The notes beneath the pieces are model-generated. The model was not told the origin of the DNA. It was given only the letters and a program-made list of their open reading frames with translations, and made no database searches. This document shows, piece by piece, positions 1-9,300 of a stretch of DNA of 64,000 nucleotides. This stretch comes from Nonomuraea basaltis. GTDB lineage: Bacteria > Actinomycetota > Actinomycetes > Streptosporangiales > Streptosporangiaceae. Position 1 is the stretch's first letter; each line of letters begins with the position of its first letter. A program made the position numbers and the translations under genes. The stretch spans positions 1 through 64,000 of the forward strand of contig NZ_VCJS01000036.1 of the NCBI RefSeq assembly GCF_005893125.1, in the 5' to 3' direction.

Positions 1-115
1 GAGGTCTCCCACCACGAGAGTGGGTAAGGCCCCCTATAGACGATGGGGTTGATAGGCCGGAGGTGGAAGCACGGTAACGTGTGGAGCTGACCGGTACTAA
101 TAGGCCGAGGACTTG
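1..115 (+). rRNA. 23S ribosomal RNA, 3' end (partial)
   Basis: The segment carries the conserved 3' terminal part of bacterial 23S rRNA, including GACCGGTACTAATAGGCCGA at about 88-107, followed by the closing-stem region. The 5' part lies outside the window. The exact 3' end (about 110-118) is estimated from the conserved tail. It is the last part of an rRNA operon read towards the 5S gene. Confidence 0.95.
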
Positions 116-190
116 ACCACAAAGCATTCTTGCTCGCGTCCACTACGCAATTCTGAGGCAACAAACAGGGATGTTTGTGTGTCTGGCAGG

Positions 191-310
191 GTTGCGGCGG
201 TTATGGCGGGAAGGAAACACCCGGTTACATTCCGAACCCGGAAGTTAAGCTTCTCAGCGCCGATGGTACTGCACTCGGGAGGGTGTGGGAGAGTAGGTCA
301 CCGCCGCACA
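191..310 (+). rRNA. 5S ribosomal RNA
   Basis: A complete 5S gene of about 119 nt. The terminal stem pairs TGCGGCGG (193-200) with CCGCCGCA (301-308). The core CATTCCGAACCCGGAAGTTA is typical of actinobacterial 5S, and GGGAGAGTAGGTCACCGCC precedes the 3' end. It lies about 75 nt after the 23S tail, as usual in an rrn operon. Ends are good to a few bases. Confidence 0.96.
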
Positions 311-320
311 AATATTTGGT

Positions 321-364
321 ACAGAAAGGGCTCCGACCGTCATGGTCGGGGCCCTTTCTGTTTC
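321..364 (+). terminator. rRNA operon intrinsic terminator
   Basis: A long hairpin (ACAGAAAGGGC-CCGACC paired with GGTCGG-GCCCTTTCTGT around loop GTCAT), ending in a short T-run, lies directly after the 5S gene. It separates the rrn operon from the convergent dehydrogenase gene. Confidence 0.9.
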
Positions 365-378
365 CGTCGGACGTGACG

Positions 379-1638
379 TCAGAGCCTTTCCACGTTGGGG
401 CCGCGGCAGCGGTTCCGGGTGTCGAAGATGAAGGGACTCACCTGTTCGATGAGTTCGTAGTCGAGGCAGTCGTGGTCGGTGAGGATGATGACGGCGTCAG
501 CCTGCGCGAGCTCCAGGCGTGTGGCCTTGATGAGGTCGATGTTCAGTGGGTGCAGGAAGCGGTCGACGTGGGGGTCGGCGGCTCGTACGTGAGCGCCGAG
601 CTTGCACAGAGATCTGACCACCTCGATGGCGGGGGACTCACGGCAGTCTCCTGTGTTCTTCTTGTAGGCGAGTCCGAGCAGGACCAGCTGGCTCCCCTTG
701 ATCGGTTTGGTGCGCTCGTTCAGGGCCCTGGCGAGCCGGCGTACGACGTGGTCCGGCATGCTCTTGTTGATGTCGTTGGCCAGCTCGACGAACCGGAAGT
801 TGTGTCCGAGGCCGCGTTTGACGGCCCATGACAGGTAGGAGGGGTCGATGGGCAGGCAGTGGCCGCCGACGCCGGGTCCGGGTGTGAAGCGCATGTAGCC
901 GAACGGCTTGGTGGAGGCGGCGTCGAGGGCCTCCCAGACGTCGATCCCGAGTTGCTGCGCGAAGATGGACAGCTCGTTCACCAAGGCGATGTTGACGTGC
1001 CTGAAGGTGTTCTCCAGGAGCTTGCACAGCTCGGCCACCTGGGGAGAGGAGACGGGAATGACGTCCCGGACGATCTGCCGGTAGAACGCCTCGATCTTCT
1101 TAAGCGAATATTCGTCGATGCCGGAGACGACCTTCGGTGTGTTGCGCAGACGCCATCGGGAGTTGCCTGGGTCGATGCGTTCCGGGCTGTAGCCGAGGAA
1201 GAAGTCATCGGGCGTGCGCAGCCCGGAGCCCTTCTCCAGGATCGGGCGAAGATACCCCTCGGTGGTGCCGGGATAGGTGGTGGACTCGAGCGCCACCGTG
1301 GCACCTCGCCGGATCAGGAGCGCGATGGAACGGCCGGCCGAGGCGATATGACGTAGGTCCGGGGCTCCCTCGCGCAGAGGGGTGGGGACGGTGATCAGGC
1401 AGATGTCGAAGTCCTCGGCCTCGGCATAGTCGGTGCTGGCCATGTAGCAGCCGCCGCGCAGCGAGGCCTTCACCTCGTCGCCGCCGATGTCCTCGACGTA
1501 GGACTCACCGGCGCTCAACCGCTTGACCCGCCACTCGTCCACGTCGATACCCACGACGTCGAACCCCGCCTCGACCCCGCGCATTGCCAGTGGCAGGCCA
1601 ACGTAACCCTGTCCGATGACTACCAGTTTCTCTCTCAT
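379..1638 (-). CDS. UDP-sugar 6-dehydrogenase, copy 1 (WecC/WbpA-like)
   Basis: This predicted NAD-dependent nucleotide-sugar dehydrogenase oxidises C6 of a UDP-sugar to a uronic acid in the cytoplasm. The 419-residue length is normal for the UDP-ManNAc/UDP-GlcNAc dehydrogenase branch. The N-terminal Rossmann motif GQGYVGLP is at residues 9-16. The central dimer helix reads ELCKLLENTFRHVNIALVNE. The catalytic cysteine is Cys261 in GVGGHCLPIDP. The C-terminal UDP-binding domain (GLAYKKNTGDCRESPAIEV) is complete. The paralogue at 5507-6766 is roughly 88-90% identical over the whole protein, diverging mostly in the last 100 residues. The start ATG is shared by both copies and preceded by a conserved palindrome. 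It is convergent with the rRNA operon. The exact substrate (ManNAc, GlcNAc or glucose) cannot be read from sequence, but the branch favours an N-acetylhexosamine. Confidence 0.9.
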   Translation of the reverse strand: MREKLVVIGQGYVGLPLAMRGVEAGFDVVGIDVDEWRVKRLSAGESYVEDIGGDEVKASLRGGCYMASTDYAEAEDFDICLITVPTPLREGAPDLRHIASAGRSIALLIRRGATVALESTTYPGTTEGYLRPILEKGSGLRTPDDFFLGYSPERIDPGNSRWRLRNTPKVVSGIDEYSLKKIEAFYRQIVRDVIPVSSPQVAELCKLLENTFRHVNIALVNELSIFAQQLGIDVWEALDAASTKPFGYMRFTPGPGVGGHCLPIDPSYLSWAVKRGLGHNFRFVELANDINKSMPDHVVRRLARALNERTKPIKGSQLVLLGLAYKKNTGDCRESPAIEVVRSLCKLGAHVRAADPHVDRFLHPLNIDLIKATRLELAQADAVIILTDHDCLDYELIEQVSPFIFDTRNRCRGPNVERL

Positions 1639-1651
1639 TTTCAGACACCCG

Positions 1652-1664
1652 TCACTTAGAGTGA
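1652..1664. promoter_or_regulatory. 13-bp palindrome upstream of dehydrogenase copy 1
   Basis: TCACTTAGAGTGA is a perfect 5-bp inverted repeat around a 3-bp centre. It ends 13 nt before the dehydrogenase start codon. The same 13 bases occur at 6780-6792 and, on the other strand, at 41407-41419. An operator is inferred; no binding protein is known. Confidence 0.45.
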
Positions 1665-2710
1665 GATAGAGATAACTGTACGCGCTCAGTGCCCTCCACC
1701 GGCCAGCGCAGCCCGGCGGCGGACACCAGCCGGGGCAGGGTGGCGGGCTGTCCGTCGGGCACGAAGCAGTAGTGGAAGGCCAGCTCGCCGGTCGTGCGGT
1801 GCTTGCGAATCAGCAGGTAGTGGACGGGGCTGGCGGTGGCGATCCAGGCCCAGGCGTAGGTGCGCTCGCCCTTGGAGCCGTCCCCGGCCGAGCGGATGGT
1901 CCACTTACGTTTCTGCTTGCAGTGCCGGGCCACGGCTTGTTCGCAGGTCAGGAAGGTGCCGGCGGCGAGGGTGAGGGTGAAGGTGGCGCGGATGCGCAGC
2001 ACGTAGGCCTGGGCGTGCTCTTCCAGGAAGGCGCGCAGCTTCGTGCACGCGCCGTAGACCTCATCGCCAGCCACGAAGTCCAGGCGCACCCCGTCGCGGA
2101 AGGCATCGCGGAGCAGGCCGATGGCCAGCTCGCCCTTGGTGGCGAAGGCCAGGTCCAGGGGCAGCCCGGTGGTCAGCGCCGTGACCGGGTCGCTGATCTG
2201 CTCGGCGGGGATCCACTGCCGAGCGGCGATCAGCGTATGACCCGCGCTGGCGCGGACATAGGCCAGATACACGATGTTGATGCCGTTATCGATGCCGCCC
2301 GCGCAGCCCATGTGCTGGCGCTTGACCCCGGCCGTCGCGACGCCCTTCTTCTCCTGGCCGGACTCATCCAGCGCTCCCACGCTCAGGCTGCCTGGCCGGG
2401 CGGCGGCGTCCAGAGGCGCGACGGCGAAGCGGCGCACGACGTTCATCGCGCCCAGCGTGTCCCAGCTGGCCCGGTTGAGCAGCCGCTGGGTGGCATCGGG
2501 AGATGCGTCACCTACCCACTCGGCGATCGTCCACCCGTTGCGTTTGGGCAGGTCCGACATCACGGCCCGAACGTATTTGGCAGCTTGCAGCCGTGGCTCG
2601 ATCCGCGCGAACACCGGTGCCAGCCCAGACATCAATTCGTCCAGGTTCCGTTGCACGCGCAGGGCCTCTACGATAAGCGCAGCAGCCGCTTCTGATCTTG
2701 TACTTCTCAC
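1652..2710 (-). pseudogene. IS701-type transposase, 3' end missing
   Basis: A DDE transposase resembling the IS701 family. The first catalytic region is visible in VGALDESGQEKKGVATAGVK, and a later acidic region in FVAGDEVYGACTKLRAFLE. It runs in frame until AGLRWPVEG, where intact relatives continue with the conserved C-terminal catalytic region. Here the reading frame instead enters the duplicated dehydrogenase upstream sequence (TERVQLSLSHSK) and stops, so true transposase sequence ends near 1694. The protein lacks its last part and is presumably inactive. The break coincides with the end of the duplicated block, suggesting a rearrangement joined the two. Confidence 0.85.
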
Positions 2711-2948
2711 ACAGACATGATCACGAGCGGCTGTTCTCGTTGTGCGGGACTGCCATCACAAGATCGCATCGACCCAGAGCGCATCATCCCAGCTCACACA
2801 GCGAATGGCGGCAGCCGTACTAAGGCACGCGAAGGTCTGAAAGCGCAGCCAGGGGGTCGAAGCGCAGCGGTCCCCGTCGATCTGCAACCTTTTCCGCCTT
2901 ATGGGCGCCGCGCCCGACCTCATCGCGTATGCTCAGCAATCTCCTTTC

Positions 2949-3377
2949 CTAATCCCGCGGTAGCAGTGCCCACACGACTCGTTCCCCCGCCTGCGTGCGG
3001 TCGGTGCCCCAGCAGCCGCAGGTCAGCGCGTCCACGATCCACAGGCCCCGACCCCGCGACTCATCCGGCCCCGGCATGTGCGGCAGCGGGACGCATGTCG
3101 ACAGGCCAGGATCCACCACAGTCAACCGCCAGTAGCGCCGTTCCCTTTCGTCCGTCGGCCGGAGCGTCATCCGCACCCAAGCGCCAGCACCGTGGACCAG
3201 CGCGTTGGTCGCGAGCTCGGGTGCGATGAGCTGAAGGTCGGCCAGCGCCGGGTGATCGCCCACCCATTTCCGAAGCTCTCGACGGGCCAACCCGGGAAGT
3301 AGGGCACCGTCGCCGATCTCGCCGGTAAGCCATTCTTTGATGCCTGCGTATGGCTGGTCTATTACGTCTACCTGCAT
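2949..3377 (-). CDS. HATPase_c_2 family ATP-binding protein (anti-sigma-factor-like)
   Basis: A small protein with the GHKL ATP-binding fold of serine-protein kinase/anti-sigma factors (RsbW-like). The N-box helix is seen in LIAPELATNALVHGAG and the G1-type region in PDESRGRGLWIVDALT. I chose the ATG at 3377 (142 aa) because GAGGTG lies just before it; ATGs at 3398 and 3434 are alternatives. It is divergent from the DUF5753-type regulator at 3594. Such ATP-binding proteins are commonly clustered with HTH/DUF397 pairs in streptomycetes and Streptosporangiales, where they are thought to regulate development. No kinase target is evident. Confidence 0.8.
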   Translation of the reverse strand: MQVDVIDQPYAGIKEWLTGEIGDGALLPGLARRELRKWVGDHPALADLQLIAPELATNALVHGAGAWVRMTLRPTDERERRYWRLTVVDPGLSTCVPLPHMPGPDESRGRGLWIVDALTCGCWGTDRTQAGERVVWALLPRD

Positions 3378-3593
3378 GGTCACCTCGGGGGCGTACATTT
3401 TCCTCTGGATCTGTGTGACTACAGGCCTAAGCATGACCCTTCACCTGGGCAATGTCGCCAGAAAGGCCCATCCAAAATCTTCACAACATGTGATTCACTT
3501 GTGCGTACGGACGTAGGGCAATGCCGGAAGGTGCGATATGGAGGAAGACGGGAATAGCATCGGAAATCCGCCAGCGAGGAATATCGGCGACGA

Positions 3594-4346
3594 ATGCACA
3601 ATTATCGGACGGCGACCGGTCTAACCCATGCACGCTTGGCGCCGCTGATTCCCTGCAGTGAAAGCCTCGTGGGCGCCGTGGAGCGTGGCACCAGGCCACC
3701 CACGGAGCCTTTCACCCGAGGGCTAGAAAAGGTGCTCGGGTTGGATGGGGAGCTGCTTGAGCTGCTGCCGGCAATCCGGGACGTCAGCCCCAAGTGGTTC
3801 CGCAGATGGCCAGCTATTGAGGCGGCAGCGAAGAGCATTCGCATCTACCAACTGGCGCTGGTCCCTGGCCTTCTCCAGACGCCCGCCTACGCTCGTGCTG
3901 TCTTCGAAGGAGAACCGGGAGCCATCCCCGGCGAGGTAGAGAAGGCCGTCAATGCTCGGCTCCAACGTCAGGCCATCCTGTCTCGGGCCAATCCGCCGAG
4001 CATCTCCGTGATCCTTGATGAGAGCGTCCTCCTCCGCCAGATCGGCGGACCGGAGGTGATGAAGGAACAGGTCAATTATCTGCTAGACATGATGACCCGC
4101 CCATACGTTACCGTGCGGGTTGTCCCCCTTTCGTCGTGCAGCACTGCGGGCCTGATCGGTCCGTTCGTACTGGCATCCGATGACGAGGCCAACGCGGCGT
4201 TCTTGGAGAACGCCGAGACTGGAGAGGTCATCCAACAGGCGGAGATGATCCACAAGCTGAATCAGAGATGGGAGCGACTCTCCGGCCTGGCCCAGCCGAC
4301 CTACGAAACCGTGAAGATCACTATGAGGGTGATGGAGTCACTATGA
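3594..4346 (+). CDS. HTH regulator with DUF5753 domain (Scr1/BldB-partner type)
   Basis: An XRE-type helix-turn-helix protein (TGLTHARLAPLIPCSESLVG at residues 8-27) followed by the DUF5753 domain. That domain has the typical IYQLALVPGLLQTPAYARAV, ILDESVLLRQIGGPEVMKEQ and VRVVPLSS segments. Relatives usually carry 15-25 more residues before the HTH. Here the open frame continues upstream only to a TAG at 3555 and offers no other start codon. A good ATG at 3538 starts a different frame (MEEDGNS), so a one- or two-base indel may have cut the N-terminus. The gene overlaps the DUF397 gene by ATGA at 4343-4346, so the two are translationally coupled. These pairs act as transcription regulator and small partner in actinomycete development. 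Confidence 0.82.
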   Translation: MHNYRTATGLTHARLAPLIPCSESLVGAVERGTRPPTEPFTRGLEKVLGLDGELLELLPAIRDVSPKWFRRWPAIEAAAKSIRIYQLALVPGLLQTPAYARAVFEGEPGAIPGEVEKAVNARLQRQAILSRANPPSISVILDESVLLRQIGGPEVMKEQVNYLLDMMTRPYVTVRVVPLSSCSTAGLIGPFVLASDDEANAAFLENAETGEVIQQAEMIHKLNQRWERLSGLAQPTYETVKITMRVMESL

Positions 4347-4552
4347 CCGAGGAAGAGCTGGCCACTGCTGCCTGGCGGAAGGCTAAGGCCAGCGGAGGCA
4401 CCGGCGGCGACTGTGTGGAGGTTGCCCCTCTCAGCGGAGGGCGGGTAGGGGTGAGGCACAGTCGTCACCCGGAAGGACCTGCCCTGATATTCACCAAATC
4501 CGAGTGGGACGCCTTCAAGGACGGCATGTCCAAGGGAGAGTTCGACTTCTAG
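4343..4552 (+). CDS. DUF397 domain protein
   Basis: A 69-residue protein with the DUF397 pattern: AAWRKAKASGGTGGDCVEVA, then VGVRHSRHPEGPALIFTKSEWDAFKDG. This family (related to BldB partners) is nearly confined to actinomycetes and sits next to DUF5753 HTH genes. It starts inside the stop of the preceding gene (ATGA). Length is normal and the gene appears intact. Confidence 0.88.
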   Translation: MTEEELATAAWRKAKASGGTGGDCVEVAPLSGGRVGVRHSRHPEGPALIFTKSEWDAFKDGMSKGEFDF

Positions 4553-4755
4553 TCAGCCCACGAGGGGTCTGCCGATAGGTAGGCCCCTTCGTGCGTCCGT
4601 GATCCCTACGAGGTACGTATGGTCGCCTTCGCGACCATGTCGTAGACACCCAGCACCAACAAGCCAACTTCGAATTCGGAAATCGGGCAAGCACGAGAGA
4701 CATGGCAGCAACGTGGCCGCGTCTTGGCGGCAGGGGTGTACGTCTGCGGTGCTAC

Positions 4756-5222
4756 GAGATCCTGGCATCGGTCCCGACCGTCGCGCACGTCATCATCTCC
4801 GAGATCGGCCTGGAGATGAGCCACTTCCCACCGCCAAGCACCTAGGCCCTGGGCCCGCTTCGCCCCCGGCGTCAAGGAATCTGGCCAGCAAGAAGAAGGG
4901 TAAAGGTGCCACCGGCCACGGCAGCGCCTACCTGGCCCGGGTCCTGGGCGAGGCGGCCGTGGCCACCGACCGGGCCGAGATCTTCCTCGTCGAGCGCTAC
5001 CGTCGCATCGCCCATCGCCGCGGCAACAAGAAAGCTATCGGCGCTGTCAGCATCTCCATCCTGACCATCATCTGGCACTTGCTCTCCGACCCCACGGCCC
5101 GCTTCATCGACCGCGGCACCGGCTTCTACGACAACCGTCTCGATCCCGAACGCGAGAAACGCCGCCACACCCGCCGGCTCCAAGCCCTCGGCTACAGCGT
5201 TACTGTCGAACCCGCCAACTGA
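4756..5222 (+). mobile_element. IS110-family transposase remnant (C-terminal part, frameshifted)
   Basis: The stretch reads EILASVPTVAHVIISEIGLE in one frame to about 4840. It then continues in another frame as KKKGKGATGHGSAYLARVLG and DPTARFIDRGTGFYDNRLDP to the stop at 5222. This is the transposase_20 part of an IS110-type recombinase. The N-terminal DEDD catalytic half is missing and at least one frameshift is present. Nothing recognisable lies between 5223 and 5506. Confidence 0.8.
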
Positions 5223-5506
5223 TCCCGCATCGCCTCGAAACGCCCGCGCCTGCTGGCCTCCGCTGCCGCCTGTCCACTGAACGACGGATCTTTGGATCAG
5301 CTGCTGGACCATGTGGAGACGTGTCCCTCCGCAGAGAACTACGCGTCGGCGCCCATATCGTGAACCACCAGCGTCGCCGTCCTGCCAACTGGGAAATCGG
5401 CCGGTACAGGAAACAGAGAGGCAACATGGCCATGTCTTTGCAGCGGGAACAGCAGACCCGCGGCGCAGTGGAACACCCGAGATAGCTGTCCCGTCGTTGA
5501 TCTTGG

Positions 5507-6766
5507 TCAGAGTCGTTCGACGTTGGGTCCCCGGCACCGGTTGCGCGTGTCGAAGATGAACGGGCTCACCTGCTCGATCATCTCGTAGTCGAAGCAGTCG
5601 TGGTCGGTGAGAATGACGACGGCATCAGCCTGCTCGAATTCTTGGCGGCTCGCCTCGACGATCTCGATGTTCGGTGAAGCCAAGAAACCTTTCACGTACG
5701 GGTCGGCGGCTCGTACTCGGGCCCCCAGCTTGCAGAGAGACTTGGCAACCTCGATCGCGGGGGATTCGCGGCAGTCTCCTGCGTTCTTCTTGTAGGCGAG
5801 TCCGAGCAGGAGCAGCCGGCTGCCCTTGATCGGCTTGGCTCGTCTGTTGAGGGCCAGGGCCAGCCGCCGTACGACGTGGTCTGGCATGCTCCTGTTGATG
5901 TCGTTGGCCAGCTCGACGAACCGGAAGTTGTGTCCCAGACCCCGCTTCACCGCCCATGACAGGTAGGAGGGGTCGATGGGCAGGCAGTGCCCGCCGACGC
6001 CGGGGCCCGGCGTAAAGCGCATGAAGCCGAACGGTTTGGTGGAGGCGGCGTCGATCGCCTCCCAGACGTCGATCCCGAGTTGCTGCGCGAAGATGGACAG
6101 CTCGTTCACCAGCGCGATGTTGACGTGCCTGAAGGTGTTCTCTAGGAGCTTGCACAGCTCCGCCACCTGGGGAGAGGAGACGGGAACGACGTCCCGGACG
6201 ATTTGCCGGTAGAAAACCTCGATCTTCTTCTGCGAATACTCGTCGATGCCCGACACGACCTTCGGCGTGTTCTCCAGACGCCATCGGGAGTTGCCCGGAT
6301 CGATGCGTTCCGGGCTGTAGCCGAGGAAGAAGTCATCGGGCGCGCGCAGCCCGGAGCCCTTCTCCAGGATCGGGCGAAGATACTCCTCGGTGGTGCCGGG
6401 ATAGGTGGTGGACTCCAGGACCACTGTGGCCCCTCGCTGAATCAGCGGCGCGATGGAACGGCCGGCCGAGGCGATATGACGCAGATCCGGAGCGCTCTCA
6501 CGCAGGGGGGTCGGCACGGTGATCAGGCAGATGTCGAACTCCTTGGCGTCGGCGTAATCGGCGCTGGCCATGTAGCGGCCGGCGCGCAGCGCGGCCTTCA
6601 CCTGGTCGTCGCTGATGTCCTCGACGTAGGACTCACCGGCGCTCAGCCGCTTGACCCGCCACTCGTCGACGTCGATCCCCACGACGTCGAACCCCGCCTC
6701 GACCCCGCGCATTGCCAGGGGCAGGCCCACGTAACCCTGTCCGATGACTACCAGTTTCTCTCTCAT
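5507..6766 (-). CDS. UDP-sugar 6-dehydrogenase, copy 2 (WecC/WbpA-like)
   Basis: This is the second, intact copy of the 419-residue NAD-dependent nucleotide-sugar dehydrogenase described at 379-1638. All hallmarks are kept: GQGYVGLP at residues 9-16, the ELCKLLENTFRHVN helix, Cys261 in GVGGHCLPIDP, and GLAYKKNAGDCRESP in the UDP-binding domain. The first 50 residues are identical to copy 1, while the region after residue 340 differs at many positions (for example KGFLASPNIEIVEASRQEFE). Both copies could be active, and divergence away from the catalytic core may reflect different UDP-sugar preference or simple drift. Upstream it shares the palindrome and about 55 bp with copy 1 before entering IS debris. 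Confidence 0.9.
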   Translation of the reverse strand: MREKLVVIGQGYVGLPLAMRGVEAGFDVVGIDVDEWRVKRLSAGESYVEDISDDQVKAALRAGRYMASADYADAKEFDICLITVPTPLRESAPDLRHIASAGRSIAPLIQRGATVVLESTTYPGTTEEYLRPILEKGSGLRAPDDFFLGYSPERIDPGNSRWRLENTPKVVSGIDEYSQKKIEVFYRQIVRDVVPVSSPQVAELCKLLENTFRHVNIALVNELSIFAQQLGIDVWEAIDAASTKPFGFMRFTPGPGVGGHCLPIDPSYLSWAVKRGLGHNFRFVELANDINRSMPDHVVRRLALALNRRAKPIKGSRLLLLGLAYKKNAGDCRESPAIEVAKSLCKLGARVRAADPYVKGFLASPNIEIVEASRQEFEQADAVVILTDHDCFDYEMIEQVSPFIFDTRNRCRGPNVERL

Positions 6767-6779
6767 TTCCGGACCCCCG

Positions 6780-6792
6780 TCACTTAGAGTGA
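6780..6792. promoter_or_regulatory. 13-bp palindrome upstream of dehydrogenase copy 2
   Basis: TCACTTAGAGTGA again lies 13 nt before the start codon, in the same position as in copy 1. The flanks differ slightly (GAGATGTGAC versus GAGATAGAGA), while the 13 bases are unchanged. Confidence 0.45.
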
Positions 6793-7064
6793 GATGTGAC
6801 TAACTGTAAGCGCTCGGTGCCCCCATATCACCCATTTCAGTGCACCCGTGGCGTGGCGTGTCGTACCGTCGCCGCTCCTACGGGTCTGGGGGCCTTAGAC
6901 CCGGGAGTATGAAAGAAATGTGAAGGAACGGGGGAATCCTCAAGCGAGCCACGTCTACAGCGTCGAGCTGCAGTCCGCACGCGCCAACGGCATGCCACGG
7001 CCCGCCAGTACGTCCCGCCGTGGCGGTCTGGCCTGCCCACCGCACCACACCGCATGGGCCTCCG

Positions 7065-7279
7065 ACGGTCCGGCAGGCGGCCCGCTGGTTCTTGCGCAAC
7101 CCGTCAGCCTCGATCCCGCTGAGCAGCGCCGGCTCGACGCGCTATGCGCCGCCAGCCGTCAGTCAGGCGCCTCCTTCGTCACCGGCCTACACGGTGACCA
7201 GGACGCCGTCACCTCCGGCCGCACCCTGCCGTACAGCTCCGGCCCTGTCGAAGGGCACATCAACCGGTCAAAACAATCA
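7065..7279 (+). mobile_element. ISL3-family transposase remnant
   Basis: The frame that gives TVRQAARWFLRNPSAS shifts near 7095 into LDPAEQRRLDALCAAS, then FVTGLHGDQDAVTSGRTLPY and SSGPVEGHINRSKQ. The last segment matches the conserved C-terminal signature of ISL3 transposases. Much of the middle is deleted, so this is a dead fragment. Confidence 0.75.
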
Positions 7280-8619
7280 AGAGACGAGGAACGCATGCCT
7301 GAGTCCGAGTTCGCCGTCGTCGACAGAGAGGACGGCATGCCGCCTCCGTCGGGATCGGTTGAATGTTTCTCAGCGATCATGAAGTAGACCCCGGAGCCGG
7401 CCCGCCACTGTCGGAATTCGGCACTGGACGTTTTCATCCCGCTTCGCGGAGCTTCAGCCACGAATTGTCCCGTAGATGCTCCCGTTACGCAGTGCGAGGT
7501 CATCGACACCCAGCACTGCCAGGGCTGCCTCTAGTGCCGGGCACAGCTTAGCTTGATCGGCGCAATCCGGCTCACCGCTATGGCCGGACGTGCGGCCAGG
7601 CAGGGACCCGTGCGGTTGCCTATCGCAGTGCGAGCGCCCGCAGCAGCTGGTCTGCCACGACGCTCCGGCGGCAATATCCGATCATTAGGCCGGATACCTC
7701 AACGAAAGTGTGCCTTCTGCATCGCTCTCTGGTCGACACGACGACGGGAGCAGGTCGCGTGCGCCGGTTGTCAACGACGGCGGGGACTCTCCGACTGTGG
7801 GTGGAACTCACCCAGAGGCAAAGAAATTCTCCGTTCTGGGCATGGCACGGCAGAAAGCACGCACCTCACCGGATATTGCCAGCGCACCATAGCCGTGAAG
7901 GGCACGGCATTGGCGGGCCCACGGCCACGAGCGATCAGGGGATTCAATGGACACACAGGCAGCCGTGGAGCCAACCCAGACCAGCGCCGTCCTCCAGGGT
8001 GCCACCAGGCAGGTGACCGTTGACATCGTGCTCTATGAAGGACGTGAGGCTCCCAGCTGTGTGCATGCGTTCCTCGATGACTTCTTCCCGCCTTGGATGA
8101 TGACGATCGTGGATACCGCCCAGGTGAGGCCCATCGCCATGGCCGGGAAGGTAAGCCGAATCCACCTCCACAGAATGAACATCAGGGGCGGGGGCGCGGC
8201 GCTGAAGGCAGCCTGGCGGGACAGCCTTGCCGACATCCCGCCTTCATGGATGTCGATCTCTCCGTTGAACTCAGCGCCGACGAACTGGATTGAGGACCTC
8301 GGCCCATGGCCCCGTGGTGAGCACGGCCATCTACGACCGCAAAAGGTCTGGCCAGAGTCGCCTAGTGGATCTCACAGGCATGACCCAGATGGACGTGGCC
8401 GATTGGCCGAGCTCGCACCGACGACTTCGGACTCGGTGGTGACTAGGCCGCGAAAGCACCTCGGCGAGACCCTCCGCAGCTAGCGGAGCGGAACGCCCAG
8501 CGGCGATTGGCAGCCTTCCTGGAGGTCGGCGCTCGTGCCTGCCTATTTCCTGCACTCCTGCTCCGTTTCATGGCATTTGGCCTAGGCCTCCTGCCATTCA
8601 AAGAAATGACGATACACAT
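7280..8619. other. Gene-poor stretch
   Basis: About 1.3 kb without a convincing gene. An open frame at 7947-8483 (+) starts after a weak AGGGG, but I recognise no domain and its second half is low-complexity Arg/Pro/Ser-rich, so I do not call it. The stretch is probably decayed DNA between the IS remnant and the methyltransferase. Confidence 0.4.
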
Positions 8620-9300
8620 ATGGACACAGCAGAGAACCACCAAGGCGTACTCGAACGGCAAGAGCTGGCCAGGGATGCCTGGCGGCTCTACGCGGGCGCG
8701 CCCATCGCGCTCCGACTCAAGCAGCGGCTCCGCGTGCTTGTCTGCCCGTTCGAGGAGGCGCTCAGCATAGTTCCGGAGGGCTCCAGCGTGCTCGACCTCG
8801 GCTGCGGGTCAGGATTGTGGCTCGGGCTCCTGGCGGCCCATGGCAGGCGGATCGAGGGACACGGGTTCGACTCCTGCTCGGTCGCGATCGGGTTGGCGAA
8901 CGGGATGGCAAAGCGGCTCGGTGACACCGGCTCAACGCTGTTGTTCGAATGCCGTGACGCCCGCTCCCCGTGGCCGGATCGCACCTATGACGTGGTCCAC
9001 ATGCAGGACGTCATCCACCACGTGCCGGTTCCCGCGCAGCGGATGGTGTTCGACAAGGCCTGCGCGTCCGTCCGGGTGGGGGGTGTGTACATCTACAGGG
9101 ACATGAGTGCCCGGCCATTGTGGCGGAACGCGGCTAGCCGCCTGCACGATGTGATCGTTGCCAGGGAGTGGATCCATCCCGTTCCCATCGCGACTGTGGA
9201 GGGATGGGCGATGGAGAACGGGCTCGAAAGGGAGGTCGCCAAGACTGTGCATCGCGTCGTGTATGCGCAGGACATGCGTGTCTTCCGCAAGACGCGGTAG
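8620..9300 (+). CDS. Class I SAM-dependent methyltransferase
   Basis: A 226-residue soluble methyltransferase. Motif I is SVLDLGCGSGLWLGLLAAHG at about residues 55-74. An acidic residue follows strand 2 (GFDSCSVAIG), the motif IV region is YDVVHMQDVIHHVPVPAQRM, and VRVGGVYIYRDM forms the post-motif strand. The fold and the HHVP segment fit small-molecule or sugar methyltransferases, but the acceptor cannot be predicted. It stands alone between IS debris, upstream of a polytopic membrane protein gene. The start ATG has only a weak purine-rich leader. Confidence 0.82.
   Translation: MDTAENHQGVLERQELARDAWRLYAGAPIALRLKQRLRVLVCPFEEALSIVPEGSSVLDLGCGSGLWLGLLAAHGRRIEGHGFDSCSVAIGLANGMAKRLGDTGSTLLFECRDARSPWPDRTYDVVHMQDVIHHVPVPAQRMVFDKACASVRVGGVYIYRDMSARPLWRNAASRLHDVIVAREWIHPVPIATVEGWAMENGLEREVAKTVHRVVYAQDMRVFRKTR

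Larger units (their letters stand above)
379..1694. repeat. Duplicated dehydrogenase block, copy 1
   Basis: The segment is homologous to 5507-6822. Similarity covers the full dehydrogenase gene plus about 55 bp upstream, and it stops abruptly at 1694/6822 (after GTGCCC). Beyond that point copy 1 runs straight into a transposase gene. Confidence 0.8.
5507..6822. repeat. Duplicated dehydrogenase block, copy 2
   Basis: The partner of 379-1694. Similarity begins at the stop codon region and ends at about 6822, where the sequence passes into non-coding DNA without a transposase. This copy may be closer to the original context. Confidence 0.8.

Noticed and set aside
7947..8483. 178-codon open frame before the first methyltransferase
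   Set aside because: Weak leader, no recognisable domain, and the second half is low-complexity; it overlaps equally long frames on the other strand.
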